From: a virus
Strand: one strand, 5' to 3'
DNA: 20,814 bases
IMG/VR virus record: IMGVR_UViG_3300032116_019631
Coordinates: 1-20,814 of that record
Each line of letters starts with the position of its first letter. Positions within the stretch are counted from its first letter, which is position 1. Positions 1 to 7,001 of the stretch are shown in pieces. The notes below the pieces were generated by a model. That model made no database searches. It was given only the letters and a program-made list of their open reading frames with translations, and was not told where the DNA came from. Both the position numbers and the translations under genes were made by a program.

Positions 1-396
1 TACAGTGTTTCAAATGAACAATGGGAATTAAGATATAATAATGATGGTATCGTATACTACTACAATCCGTATGTGTCAATATTAGGTACATGGTATAATA
101 ATTCTGGTGAGAATTCAGCAGAATATGCCTCCCTCAATCCCTGTTTAACATCAACGCCTACTCCTACTCCATCTGTTACTCCTCCGATACTTCCTGAGGT
201 AACTTTGGTTGGAATGGAAACTCCCACACCAACGCCAACAAACTCATGTACGATTACCAAAACACCCACACTTACTCCGTCTAATTGGGTAACATCTAAT
301 AAATTAAATATTAAATTATTTGATAATAAAGTTAAAATTTATTTTGGATCAAACATAGTGCGTAAAATATATAATCAAAATAATTTAATACAATAA
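1..396 (+). CDS. Pro/Thr-rich protein, C-terminal part (5' end cut by window)
   Basis: Frame 1 is open from the first base to the TAA at 394-396 (131 codons), so the gene continues upstream and the GTG at 73 is not its start. The visible part begins with an aromatic-rich stretch (WELRYNNDGIVYYYN, then LGTWYN). Three Pro/Thr-rich tracts follow (TSTPTPTPSVTPP, ETPTPTPT, KTPTLTP), and it ends in a basic, Ile/Asn-rich tail of about 35 residues. Such tracts are flexible linkers common in phage tail, fibre or decoration proteins and in bacterial surface proteins. I recognise no enzymatic motif. It lies 14 bases before a pair of large unknown proteins, which fits the end of a structural gene block. 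The virion role is inferred from composition and position only. Confidence 0.7.
   Translation, partial: YSVSNEQWELRYNNDGIVYYYNPYVSILGTWYNNSGENSAEYASLNPCLTSTPTPTPSVTPPILPEVTLVGMETPTPTPTNSCTITKTPTLTPSNWVTSNKLNIKLFDNKVKIYFGSNIVRKIYNQNNLIQ
148..285 (+). repeat. Degenerate Thr-Pro codon repeats
   Basis: In-frame alternating ACN/CCN codons at 148-186, 220-240 and 262-282 encode three Thr-Pro tracts separated by non-repetitive spacers. Codons vary (act, aca, acg with cct, cca, ccg, ccc), which suggests selection on the protein rather than recent slippage of DNA. Confidence 0.6.
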
Positions 397-410
397 TTAA
401 GGAAATTAAT

Positions 411-1952
411 ATGTCAGAATGTACTCCATCAGGTGATTCATTTATTTTTACTCAAACAATAACTTTAACAGACACTATCATTGCAACTTATGATATAACT
501 ACAAAAGAAGTTTTTATAGAACCAGAATCAAATAATAAGTGGAATTTACTGCAAGCGGCTACACCTTATACATTTAGGAGCAATATGGCTCCTCTGTCGG
601 ATCCAACTACTGTATCAGAAACGGTTGAAAAAACTATAACTACAACTTATAATTTAACATTTAGAAGGTACGCTATAGTATGCACATTAGCAACTGATCC
701 TGTGTTTGGCACTGCTATACCCGGTACGGAACAATGTTCTGATTGGTATTTGGGGTCAGGAGGCAATTCTTGTTTAGACAAACCTAATCCTGCAGAATGT
801 TTAAATGAAACTCCCCCATTCAATAAAAAAAATGATTTTGGTAATAATATGCGTAAAATTGTAAGCATAACTGATAAAGGATTCGTTCTCGATCCTGCAT
901 CAGTAGCAGCAGAGACTGCAGCAATCAACAATCATGCACAAAAGATCGAAGCTGCTATAAAAGCATTAAATGATAGAGTTGGAAGTAAAATTACAGGAAC
1001 TAAACCAAAACCAGTAACTTTATATGGCTATGTTCCAAAAACTTTTTTTATCAAAGTTTTTGTAAATTTAGATCATGAGTATGATGAAGATGAGGGCACT
1101 TCTCCTTTTAGTTTTGCTAAATATCGTTATAATGTAAAAAAAACAGGAGATCTTCTTGGATGGCCAAGTTATTATGTTGATGCTGCAAATGAATATGTTA
1201 CATCTAATACAGAAGTTTATTTTAAAATTATTGAAGGAGTTCCAGATAGATATAATCCCTATAAATATGTTTGTCCTCCAGAATGGATAAAAGGTTTTTA
1301 TTTATATGGATACGGAGGATCAAATTTGGATGCTCTACAACCAGAATATAAAACTCTTTATGATAAAGCTAAAGCATATCCTGTAAATATACACGATTCT
1401 GGAACTGAAGTAATGTCAGGACTAGGAGCTACTGATGAAAGACCTTTGCCAGAAGTTTATGGTGGACAAGGAGTATCAATATTAAGTACTCCAGAAGGAC
1501 CAATTGGAGGAACATTATATAGATGTTATAGTCCAGCATCAGGACCATCTCCGATATTAAGGTGGCAATCTCCATGTGAAGATCCTTTACAAAAAGATTT
1601 ACCAGATGTTAAGGGTTGTGATCCCGGTCAATATTGTGGGGGTTGCTGGGTTCCAACAGGAGAAATGAGCAAAGCATATCCAGAAAAAACATCTTATAGC
1701 GAAAATGGAGATTGTACTGGTTATCAATATGTTGAATTAATTTATGGAAAATATACTTTAGATAAAATATACAAATATGGTAATTGGGAAAAAATTGCTC
1801 TTACTATAGATGGCTCTATTGATACAATAGAAGACACAGCTTTATCTGGTATTACCACATTTCACTCTGTTGATTGCGGAGCCGGACCTCCAACAGCTAA
1901 TCATGGAGGTAGACCTGTTATAGTAGGGAAAGGTAAGTCTTGTATATGCTAA
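411..1952 (+). CDS. Large protein of unknown function, copy 1 of a tandem paralogous pair
   Basis: This 513-residue protein has a good ribosome site (AAGGAA) before its ATG. I do not recognise a family. It is clearly related to the next gene. Shared blocks in the same order are an N-terminal M-S/A-EC-P-S, a Thr-rich strand ending in TYNLTFRR, the CSDWYLG block, a K-(I)-x-SITDKGFVLD block followed by a helical segment, FKIIEGVPD, YGYGGSNLD, the YGGQG...PIGGTLYRC block, and a C-terminal GKGKSCIC. Alternating polar and hydrophobic strands, many Gly, Tyr and Pro, and scattered Cys (including CGGC near residue 404) suggest a secreted or virion beta-rich protein. There is no signal peptide or membrane segment. 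Its place after a Thr-Pro-rich protein suggests a tail, fibre or baseplate accessory role, which is inference. Confidence 0.75.
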   Translation: MSECTPSGDSFIFTQTITLTDTIIATYDITTKEVFIEPESNNKWNLLQAATPYTFRSNMAPLSDPTTVSETVEKTITTTYNLTFRRYAIVCTLATDPVFGTAIPGTEQCSDWYLGSGGNSCLDKPNPAECLNETPPFNKKNDFGNNMRKIVSITDKGFVLDPASVAAETAAINNHAQKIEAAIKALNDRVGSKITGTKPKPVTLYGYVPKTFFIKVFVNLDHEYDEDEGTSPFSFAKYRYNVKKTGDLLGWPSYYVDAANEYVTSNTEVYFKIIEGVPDRYNPYKYVCPPEWIKGFYLYGYGGSNLDALQPEYKTLYDKAKAYPVNIHDSGTEVMSGLGATDERPLPEVYGGQGVSILSTPEGPIGGTLYRCYSPASGPSPILRWQSPCEDPLQKDLPDVKGCDPGQYCGGCWVPTGEMSKAYPEKTSYSENGDCTGYQYVELIYGKYTLDKIYKYGNWEKIALTIDGSIDTIEDTALSGITTFHSVDCGAGPPTANHGGRPVIVGKGKSCIC

Positions 1953-1971
1953 TCAAAAGAAAGAAATTATA

Positions 1972-3333
1972 ATGGCAGAATGTAAACCAAGTAGTAAATC
2001 ATGGGCATTTAATACAAAAATAAAAAAAATAACTATCATAGATGGTAATTATTTTATAACTCAAAAAATTGGAAAAAAAATAAGTGAAGAAAATTTTCCA
2101 GAGGATATAGAATTACTACAGAAAGTTTCTGAAGCGAAAATTACTAGTCCAAAAATACAAACCATGGGAAATTTAGACAAACCAAGAATAGAGGAATTCT
2201 CTGAAACAGTAACAACAGAATATACTCTCACTTATAGAAATACATATAATATATGTACTGAGGATGGATGCGATGATTGGTATCTTGGTCCAGAATCAAC
2301 AATAGCAGCAGGAAATAATGATCTTTCAAATTTAAGTAAATTATTCGGTAAAAAAATTACAGGAATAACTCCAAAAGGATACCAGCTAGATAAAAGATCG
2401 AGAGAAGCAGAAGAAAATGCAAACGTATCACATGCAAAACAAATACAAGATGTTATTGATTCGCTAATATCCAATCAATATGACGATAAATTTGTTGATA
2501 CATATCGAATCGATACTGTATCTGAAGCTTGGGTTCCAAGCATGTATTATATTGCAGCTGGAGTATCTAGATCTCATACATATGACAGCATAGATCTTCC
2601 AATATTCGGAGGTAGTGCTGACAATACTATGGGTACAGGAGGATGGCTATCTCCATCATTTAATTATAATGTTCAAAAAAGCGGATTTTTTTTACAAGAC
2701 TGGGAAAGTTTTAGTCCCATAGATAAATTAGGAAATTTTTTATATCCGGAATCAACTTTTTATTTTAAAAAAATACCAGGAGTTCCAGATCCAGAAAATA
2801 AATATAGAAGGGTGCCTCCTGACAATTATAGGAAAAGCGCTGGGGGAGGTTATGCATTCAAATCATATGGATATAGTGGACCTACAATAGATGGTATTAT
2901 TTATTATACAGTAAATCAATGGGATGGTCCTATGCCGGGAGCAGTTGAAAATGTAGATAAATATGGCCAGGGTACAACTCCAATAAATGAACCTATTGGT
3001 CCTTTTGGATCAGCCTTATGGGCATGTACAACACCTGATAAAAATGGAATCCCAGAAGAAAATTGGATAGCTTCTCCAACATGTATGAAAGGGGGAGTTG
3101 ACGGGACTTCTAAACAGATTTATGGATATCCATATGATGCATATGAATATAGAAAAGGAACATGGAATGTATACTCTTTTGGTGCTAAGAGTTTTTATGA
3201 AAAGCTTGAAGATAAACTAATAGATAAATTAGAACAAACAACTACTACAGATTGCGAGAATAATTATGATCCCGTTCCTGTTAAAGGCAAAGGCTATCAA
3301 GGAGGTACTGGACAATCATGTAAATGTAATTAG
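1972..3333 (+). CDS. Large protein of unknown function, copy 2 of a tandem paralogous pair
   Basis: This 453-residue protein starts 19 bases after its paralogue, with a weak purine-rich ribosome site (AAAGAAAG). It keeps the blocks of the upstream copy: MAECKPS at the N-terminus, SETVTTEYTLTYR, CDDWYLGPES, KKITGITPKGYQLD followed by a helical stretch, FKKIPGVPDPENKY, YGYSGPTIDG, a KYGQG...EPIGPFGSALWAC block, and a C-terminal GGTGQSCKC. It is about 60 residues shorter, mainly through smaller segments around the first Cys-rich region and before the C-terminus. No enzyme motif, signal peptide or membrane helix is visible. The paired Cys near the C-terminus (CxC) are conserved between copies. 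Ancient tandem duplication is seen directly; a virion surface role is inferred from position. Confidence 0.75.
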   Translation: MAECKPSSKSWAFNTKIKKITIIDGNYFITQKIGKKISEENFPEDIELLQKVSEAKITSPKIQTMGNLDKPRIEEFSETVTTEYTLTYRNTYNICTEDGCDDWYLGPESTIAAGNNDLSNLSKLFGKKITGITPKGYQLDKRSREAEENANVSHAKQIQDVIDSLISNQYDDKFVDTYRIDTVSEAWVPSMYYIAAGVSRSHTYDSIDLPIFGGSADNTMGTGGWLSPSFNYNVQKSGFFLQDWESFSPIDKLGNFLYPESTFYFKKIPGVPDPENKYRRVPPDNYRKSAGGGYAFKSYGYSGPTIDGIIYYTVNQWDGPMPGAVENVDKYGQGTTPINEPIGPFGSALWACTTPDKNGIPEENWIASPTCMKGGVDGTSKQIYGYPYDAYEYRKGTWNVYSFGAKSFYEKLEDKLIDKLEQTTTTDCENNYDPVPVKGKGYQGGTGQSCKCN

Positions 3334-3350
3334 GTGTATATAATAATACT
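3332..3350 (+). promoter_or_regulatory. GGTGTA-type intergenic motif, copy A
   Basis: GGTGTA at 3333-3338 is followed directly by TATAAT (3339-3344) in the 40-base gap before the holin-like gene. The same hexamer followed by an A/T-rich stretch occurs in three other gaps. No TTGACA-like -35 box is visible at the usual distance, so a phage-specific or extended -10 promoter is inferred. Confidence 0.45.
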
Positions 3351-3373
3351 AACTTTTTAAATGAGGTATTATA

Positions 3374-3697
3374 ATGGTTAAAGCTGGTTATAAAACAAGC
3401 GAATTTTGGTTTACTCTTGTTAGCTTTATTTTTAGTGGGGCTTATTTATTTGGGGTATTAGATAATTTTAATCAAAAGGAAGATTTAATACAAGAAACAA
3501 GCAAAGGCATAGAAGCGGCAATACTTATTATCGGCCAATTAACAGTATTATTTAAATATGTAAAAGGAAGAACAGATTTAAAAAAGACTTGGTGGAGCAC
3601 AGCAACACCAGAAGAAAGAAAAATTGCTAATAGGCGTAATTCTAAGAATAAAACTAGAAAGAAAATTAAAAAGCCAATTCAGCCCAAAGTAGAGTAG
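3374..3697 (+). CDS. Small membrane protein, holin-like
   Basis: This 107-residue protein has a GAGG ribosome site 6 bases before the ATG. Two hydrophobic segments are visible: about residues 10-30 (EFWFTLVSFIFSGAYLFGVL) and about 45-62 (GIEAAILIIGQLTVLFKYV). A strongly basic C-terminal tail of about 40 residues follows (repeated KK, RR and KNKTRKKIKK). Two short transmembrane helices plus a charged tail in about 100 residues is typical of class II phage holins, and a K/T-EFW-x-TL start followed by a membrane helix is a style I associate with phage holin-like proteins. Its position at the head of a run of membrane proteins and a peptidase supports a lysis role. Holin activity is inferred from architecture, not from a definitive motif. 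Confidence 0.7.
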   Translation: MVKAGYKTSEFWFTLVSFIFSGAYLFGVLDNFNQKEDLIQETSKGIEAAILIIGQLTVLFKYVKGRTDLKKTWWSTATPEERKIANRRNSKNKTRKKIKKPIQPKVE

Positions 3698-3728
3698 ACA
3701 TACTCTGTCGGTGTATTATTATACAGAG
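3691..3728 (+). promoter_or_regulatory. Two mutually exclusive short hairpins around a stop codon and promoter-like motif
   Basis: AGAGTA (3691-3696) can pair with TACTCT (3701-3706) over a 4-base loop that includes the end of the preceding stop codon. The overlapping CTCTGT (3703-3708) can instead pair with ACAGAG (3723-3728). Both stems are perfect 6-mers but share 3703-3706, so only one can form. No T-tract follows, so a classical intrinsic terminator is unlikely. Confidence 0.3.
3704..3725 (+). promoter_or_regulatory. GGTGTA-type intergenic motif, copy B
   Basis: GTCGGTGTATTATTATAC in the 54-base gap before the gene at 3752 shares GTCGGTGTAT exactly with the copy near 10969 and GGTGTATTAT with the copy near 6025. 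TAGACA at 3695-3700, 16 bases before TATTAT at 3717-3722, could be a weak -35 box, but the other copies lack one. A promoter is inferred from recurrence in gaps. Confidence 0.45.
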
Positions 3729-3751
3729 GGTCTTCTTTAAAGGTAATATTT

Positions 3752-4192
3752 ATGACAGATGCAGCATCAGTAGATTCTATCAAAGCTCAGATCGACAATC
3801 TAATTATTCAGGTTAAGTCTTCATTAGGTAATGTAAAATCTGTGGCTATTGCACAAGCATGGAAAATTCTACAACTAGCAGTAGCAGAAACTGTTCAAGT
3901 TTTAGAACAAAATTCTGGAGAACTACCAGGATCTGATAAAAAAGCTCTGGCTATGGATTATTTATCAAAATTCTATGACAGTGTTTTTGTTATTGTAGAT
4001 GTTCCTATGATTCCAAGTTTCATGCAAATTATAGTTCGTAAGTATATTAAAATATTTTTGATGGCATTAGTTAGCTCTAGTATTGATGCTATGGTGACAA
4101 CCTTTAAGCAAGTAGGAGTTTTCCCATCAAAATCAGTAGTTGTTTCGCAATCAGTCAAACCCAAAGCTAAAAAAATAAGGAAAAAGAAATGA
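3752..4192 (+). CDS. Helical, membrane-associated protein of unknown function
   Basis: This 146-residue protein has an AAAGG ribosome site before the ATG. It is almost entirely helical. An acidic N-terminal amphipathic region (about 1-55) is followed by a GSDKKALAMDYLSKFYDSV segment. Two hydrophobic stretches come next (about 76-95, VFVIVDVPMIPSFMQIIV, and about 100-118, IFLMALVSSSIDAMV), and the tail is very basic (KPKAKKIRKKK). The pattern of an E-Q-x-x-G helix followed by KK-x-x-A-x-x-Y and then hydrophobic helices faintly recalls Gram-positive LL-H-type holins, but I would not assign it. The next gene overlaps its stop by ATGA, so the two are probably co-translated. A role with the neighbouring holin-like protein in the envelope is inference. 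Confidence 0.65.
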   Translation: MTDAASVDSIKAQIDNLIIQVKSSLGNVKSVAIAQAWKILQLAVAETVQVLEQNSGELPGSDKKALAMDYLSKFYDSVFVIVDVPMIPSFMQIIVRKYIKIFLMALVSSSIDAMVTTFKQVGVFPSKSVVVSQSVKPKAKKIRKKK

Positions 4193-4572
4193 ATTATACA
4201 GAAAGCTTCGATCAATTTGCTAGCAGAGTAACTCCAACAGACTTAGCCCTATATGCTGGGGCAGGAATAATCTTGTGGATTCTTTTCAAAGATAGATTAA
4301 GTCCTGTTCAGAAGTTTTTAGGAGATATGCTCGGCGGATTAAAGTCTAAATTAGGTTCAGGGGCCTCGGTTGTTCCTGTTGTTGTGCCAAGTGTTTCTCC
4401 TGTTGAGGTATCTAAAGAAGATAAAGAAGATAACTTTTTTAAGCTAGTAGTTTCTTGGAAGCAAACTAGAGACTTAGCAGTTAAAAGTGGCTGTGATGAA
4501 GCAGTTAAGGTTGCTGATCAAATGTTTCCATTTTTAAGTCCAAACGTATGTTCAAAGGAAAAAACAGTATGA
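4189..4572 (+). CDS. Single-pass membrane protein of unknown function
   Basis: This 127-residue protein begins at an ATGA overlap with the preceding stop. A single hydrophobic segment at about residues 18-34 (LALYAGAGIILWILF) is followed by a basic patch. A Ser/Val/Pro-rich linker (VVPVVVPSVSPVEV) leads to a charged C-terminal helix ending near a Cys pair region (VKSGCDEAV, SPNVCSKE). The order of short N-terminus, helix, flexible linker and helical domain resembles inner-membrane anchored accessory proteins. No family recognised. It sits between the helical membrane-associated protein and a signal-anchored protein, both joined to it by ATGA overlaps, so translation of all three is probably coupled. 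Confidence 0.65.
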   Translation: MNYTESFDQFASRVTPTDLALYAGAGIILWILFKDRLSPVQKFLGDMLGGLKSKLGSGASVVPVVVPSVSPVEVSKEDKEDNFFKLVVSWKQTRDLAVKSGCDEAVKVADQMFPFLSPNVCSKEKTV

Positions 4573-5069
4573 ACCCTAAATTAAAATCCGTCCTTTTACT
4601 AGTTGCTCTGGCATTATTAGCTATTGGAATATTTAAACCAAATCTAGATTTGCTTAATCGTCCAGCATCTCCGTCCACTGTTGTACAACTAGATGTCAAG
4701 GAACCAGAATCTGTCGAGTTAAGAAAGAAAGCAGATATTGTTATTAAAGCTCTATCAGTTAATTCTGATCGTAAAAAAGACGGTTTCAGATTAGCCCAAT
4801 TATATAATGATATGGCAACTTTAATAGCTCTTGATGGCAAAGATGAAGTTATTAAAAATACTGAAGAAATTAGACAAGCTAATAGACTAACGGGAGCAAT
4901 GCTAAAACTAGATATCAAAGGCAAATATGAAGACCTACCAGAAGCTGCTCAAGACTTAGTATTAACAGCAATTGGAGACGACAATGTTTTACTAAATGAA
5001 GATCTGAGAGAAAAAGCTGTTCAAGGTTTTAAGGCTTTATCATGGGCTTGTTTAGAAGGAAGTAAATAA
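4569..5069 (+). CDS. Signal-anchored helical protein of unknown function
   Basis: I chose the ATG at 4569 rather than the in-frame ATG at 4548. It has AAAGGA at a proper distance and makes an ATGA overlap with the preceding stop, as its neighbours do. It also leaves a clean N-terminus of MNPKLK followed by a hydrophobic stretch (SVLLLVALALLAIGIF), an uncleaved anchor or signal peptide. The 166-residue product then has a Pro/Ser/Val linker and an all-helical domain of about 110 residues rich in Lys, Asp, Glu and Leu, ending SWACLEGSK. The domain is therefore probably outside the cytoplasmic membrane. No family recognised. Its stop overlaps the start of the cysteine peptidase gene (TAATG), suggesting coupled translation and perhaps a functional pairing such as docking or inhibition, which is speculative. 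Confidence 0.65.
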   Translation: MNPKLKSVLLLVALALLAIGIFKPNLDLLNRPASPSTVVQLDVKEPESVELRKKADIVIKALSVNSDRKKDGFRLAQLYNDMATLIALDGKDEVIKNTEEIRQANRLTGAMLKLDIKGKYEDLPEAAQDLVLTAIGDDNVLLNEDLREKAVQGFKALSWACLEGSK

Positions 5070-5995
5070 TGGCAAGATATTCACCACAAGAATTATATGA
5101 TAATTATCGTAATGGCTTTAGTGGTTGTTTGTGGGAGCAGCATGTTTTTGATCATTTGATGGAACATAGTAAATATCCATTATTCGGTGATGCTAGCAAA
5201 AAAATAAAAAGTAGTGGCAAGGGTAAATTATCAACACCATATAAAAGTGTTTTAAAATTTGAGAAAAGTCCCTATAACGAAAGACAAACAACAGGAGATT
5301 GTGTATCTCACGGAACGAGAAACGCATGTGATGTTAGTAGAGCAGTAGAGATAGATGTAAATGGGGAAAAAGAAGCCTGGGTCGCCAAAGGAGCGACAGA
5401 AGCCATTTATGGCGCTCGTGGCCATGGCGGAGAAGGAATGAGTTGCTCAAGAGCAGCTGAATTTGTTAGTAAAAATGGTGGAATACTATTAAGACAAAAT
5501 TATAAAGGAGTTGCTGATTTTACTAAATATAATGGTAGTCTTGGCGCAGGATGGGGGGCCAGAGGATTACCAGATAAAGTTATTGACGTAGCAAATGATC
5601 ACCAGATTAGAACAACTAGTTTAATACGAACCGTAGAAGAAGCAAGAGACGCCCTAGCTAATGGCTATGGTTTAGCTGTATGTTCTAGCTATGGATTTAG
5701 TAATAAAAGAGATAAAAAGGGCATATCTAATACTAGTGGTAGCTGGGCCCATTGTATGGCTTGGATAGCATGTGATGATACTGGCAGCGAACCATTATTT
5801 TTGGTACAAAATAGTTGGGGGAAATGGAATGATGGAGGTCATCCAGAATGGGGGCCTATTCCGGATGGAAGTTTTTTAATACGAGCCGACGTAGCAGCAG
5901 GGATGCTTTCACAAAATGGAAGTTATGCATTTAGTAATTTTGACGGGTTCCCTGTACAAAAGCTACCATCTTACGGTTTCGAAGACTATCTATAA
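5069..5995 (+). CDS. Papain-like (C1A-type) cysteine peptidase
   Basis: This 308-residue protein carries the full papain triad in order. A Gln oxyanion candidate lies at Q73 and the nucleophile is Cys78 in RQTTGDCVSHGTRNA, placed like papain's QGSCGSCWAF. His228 lies in SGSWAHCMAWIACDD and Asn248 in FLVQNSWGKWNDGG, the hallmark NSWG motif of family C1. A region of about 70 residues precedes the active Cys and could be a short prosegment. There is no signal peptide. Usual phage peptidoglycan peptidases of the papain fold are CHAP or NlpC/P60 domains without NSWG, so this is a true C1-type domain. It lies among holin-like and exported proteins, so a lysis or envelope role is possible. Virion maturation or attack on a host protein are alternatives. 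The fold is confident, the target unknown. Confidence 0.85.
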   Translation: MARYSPQELYDNYRNGFSGCLWEQHVFDHLMEHSKYPLFGDASKKIKSSGKGKLSTPYKSVLKFEKSPYNERQTTGDCVSHGTRNACDVSRAVEIDVNGEKEAWVAKGATEAIYGARGHGGEGMSCSRAAEFVSKNGGILLRQNYKGVADFTKYNGSLGAGWGARGLPDKVIDVANDHQIRTTSLIRTVEEARDALANGYGLAVCSSYGFSNKRDKKGISNTSGSWAHCMAWIACDDTGSEPLFLVQNSWGKWNDGGHPEWGPIPDGSFLIRADVAAGMLSQNGSYAFSNFDGFPVQKLPSYGFEDYL

Positions 5996-6020
5996 TATAT
6001 AGTCTAATAGGTAACTTTAA

Positions 6021-6044
6021 GTTTGGTGTATTATAATTTATACC
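6021..6044 (+). promoter_or_regulatory. GGTGTA-type intergenic motif, copy C
   Basis: GGTGTA at 6025-6030 is followed by TTATAAT (TATAAT at 6032-6037) and TATACC in the 62-base gap after the peptidase gene. GGTgTAttATaattTATACC is also an imperfect inverted repeat. No -35-like box lies 16-18 bases upstream. This is probably a promoter for the following small genes. Confidence 0.45.
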
Positions 6045-6057
6045 TTAGGGTTATACT

Positions 6058-6252
6058 ATGAAACTTTTAGATAGAATTGTTCTAAATAATTTTTTACGAA
6101 TAATAAGAGATCTTATTATACGAATAGCTGACTTTTTTGAAAAACAAAATAAGCCAGTTAAACCTCAACCAAAACCAGTTCCTAACAAGCCACGACCTTT
6201 GAAAAAAATCATAGATCTAATTCCTGTTCCATGGAGAACAAAAGATGAATAA
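6058..6252 (+). CDS. Small protein with amphipathic N-terminus and Pro/Lys-rich centre
   Basis: This 64-residue protein has AGGG 8-11 bases before the ATG. Residues 1-28 form a strongly amphipathic helix of alternating Leu/Ile and Arg/Asp, too charged for a normal transmembrane helix but able to lie on a membrane. Residues 29-47 are Pro/Lys-rich (KPVKPQPKPVPNKPRP), and the end is IIDLIPVPW. No family recognised. It precedes and overlaps by 8 bases a gene for an exported Cys-rich protein. The layout of a short helix plus Pro-rich rod is reminiscent of small spanin-type or tail-assembly proteins, but neither a lipobox nor a clear membrane anchor is present, so no function is assigned. Confidence 0.55.
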   Translation: MKLLDRIVLNNFLRIIRDLIIRIADFFEKQNKPVKPQPKPVPNKPRPLKKIIDLIPVPWRTKDE

Positions 6253-6592
6253 AATACTAGTTCCAATTTTGGCTGCTGCTATGCTATTTGGTTCATATGG
6301 ATACAATGGATCGACAACTTCTGCGGTTACTCTTGTTGGAGGAATAGTAAAAGCTCAACACACAGAAAGCGTTAAAAAATATAGAAGAAAAGATTGTCCA
6401 GTATGCAAAGGCACTGGCTATTATATTAGTGGCGATAAAATTACTAAAGTCAATTGTGGATATTGTATTCCTGACAAAGCAGAAGTTCCAAAAAATAATC
6501 AGTTAAAAGAATATCCTAAAGTTATTGTTCATCCCCCAATAACTATTCAGCAAAACTGTCCAAATGGCGTTTGTCCAATTCCTAAAAAATAA
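6245..6592 (+). CDS. Exported Cys-rich protein with zinc-finger-like CxxC pairs
   Basis: This 115-residue protein has a GGAG ribosome site 8 bases before the ATG, inside the end of the previous gene. The N-terminus (MNKILVPILAAAMLFGSYGY) is a good signal peptide or anchor, and no Cys lies at a lipobox position. The mature part holds CPVCKGTGYY and, 13 residues after the second Cys, CGYC. The CxxCxGxG half recalls the DnaJ central zinc domain. A Pro/Ile-rich stretch follows, ending in CPNGVCP near the C-terminus. Three Cys pairs in an exported protein suggest metal binding or disulphides outside the cytoplasm. No specific family is assigned. Context is the membrane and exported gene cluster around the C1 peptidase. 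Confidence 0.65.
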   Translation: MNKILVPILAAAMLFGSYGYNGSTTSAVTLVGGIVKAQHTESVKKYRRKDCPVCKGTGYYISGDKITKVNCGYCIPDKAEVPKNNQLKEYPKVIVHPPITIQQNCPNGVCPIPKK

Positions 6593-6602
6593 AGGTTTTA
6601 TA

Positions 6603-7001
6603 ATGGATAATAATTCTGACATTAAATTAAAAGCAATAGCTGAAAAAGTATTAAAAAGAGCTAACGTACCAAATGACGAAAAATTTGGCAGTGTAATAGC
6701 AATATTAATGATGATTAGTATAATATTAACAGTTATTAGAGTATTACAAGAATGCAATAAAAATAAAACAAAAAATATGACAGCAGAAGATAAATATGCT
6801 GTGTATGCCGAAAATATCCATTCATTTAGTAAAAAACGAGGATGGTTTACTCGTATGAGAATCAAAAGAATTGTTAAAAAAGAAATGAGCCATGAGGACT
6901 ATAACAAATATGGTATCAAGCTTGTTGAGGCTTTATTAGATACCGGAGAAGTTCTTGATAGTGACGAAGTAACAACACTAGTGGAGGCAGCAAATGTTTA
7001 G
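6603..7001 (+). CDS. Single-pass membrane protein with cytoplasmic-type charged tail, unknown function
   Basis: The start at 6603 is preferred over the in-frame ATG at 6564, which lies deep in the previous gene. AAAGG lies 7 bases upstream of 6603, in a context (aggttttataatgg) much like that of the holin-like gene. The 132-residue product has a short helical N-terminus, one hydrophobic helix at about residues 29-47 (FGSVIAILMMISIILTVIRVL), and then a charged helical region. That region contains a basic patch (KKRGWFTRMRIKRIVKK) and an acidic C-terminus. No family recognised. Its last 8 bases overlap the start of the GlsB/YeaQ-like gene. Another member of the membrane-protein cluster. Confidence 0.65.
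   Translation: MDNNSDIKLKAIAEKVLKRANVPNDEKFGSVIAILMMISIILTVIRVLQECNKNKTKNMTAEDKYAVYAENIHSFSKKRGWFTRMRIKRIVKKEMSHEDYNKYGIKLVEALLDTGEVLDSDEVTTLVEAANV

Noticed and set aside
73-396. GTG at 73 as the start of the first gene
   Set aside because: The frame is open to the left edge with continuing protein-like sequence and no ribosome site before 73.
5984-6004. Inverted repeat GACTAT...ATAGTC at the end of the peptidase gene as a terminator
   Set aside because: The stem is short and A/T-rich with an internal mismatch, it overlaps the stop codon, and no T-tract follows.
6245-6592. Exported Cys-rich protein as a lipoprotein (o-spanin)
   Set aside because: No Cys lies at a lipobox position after the hydrophobic segment; all Cys are far downstream in CxxC-type pairs.
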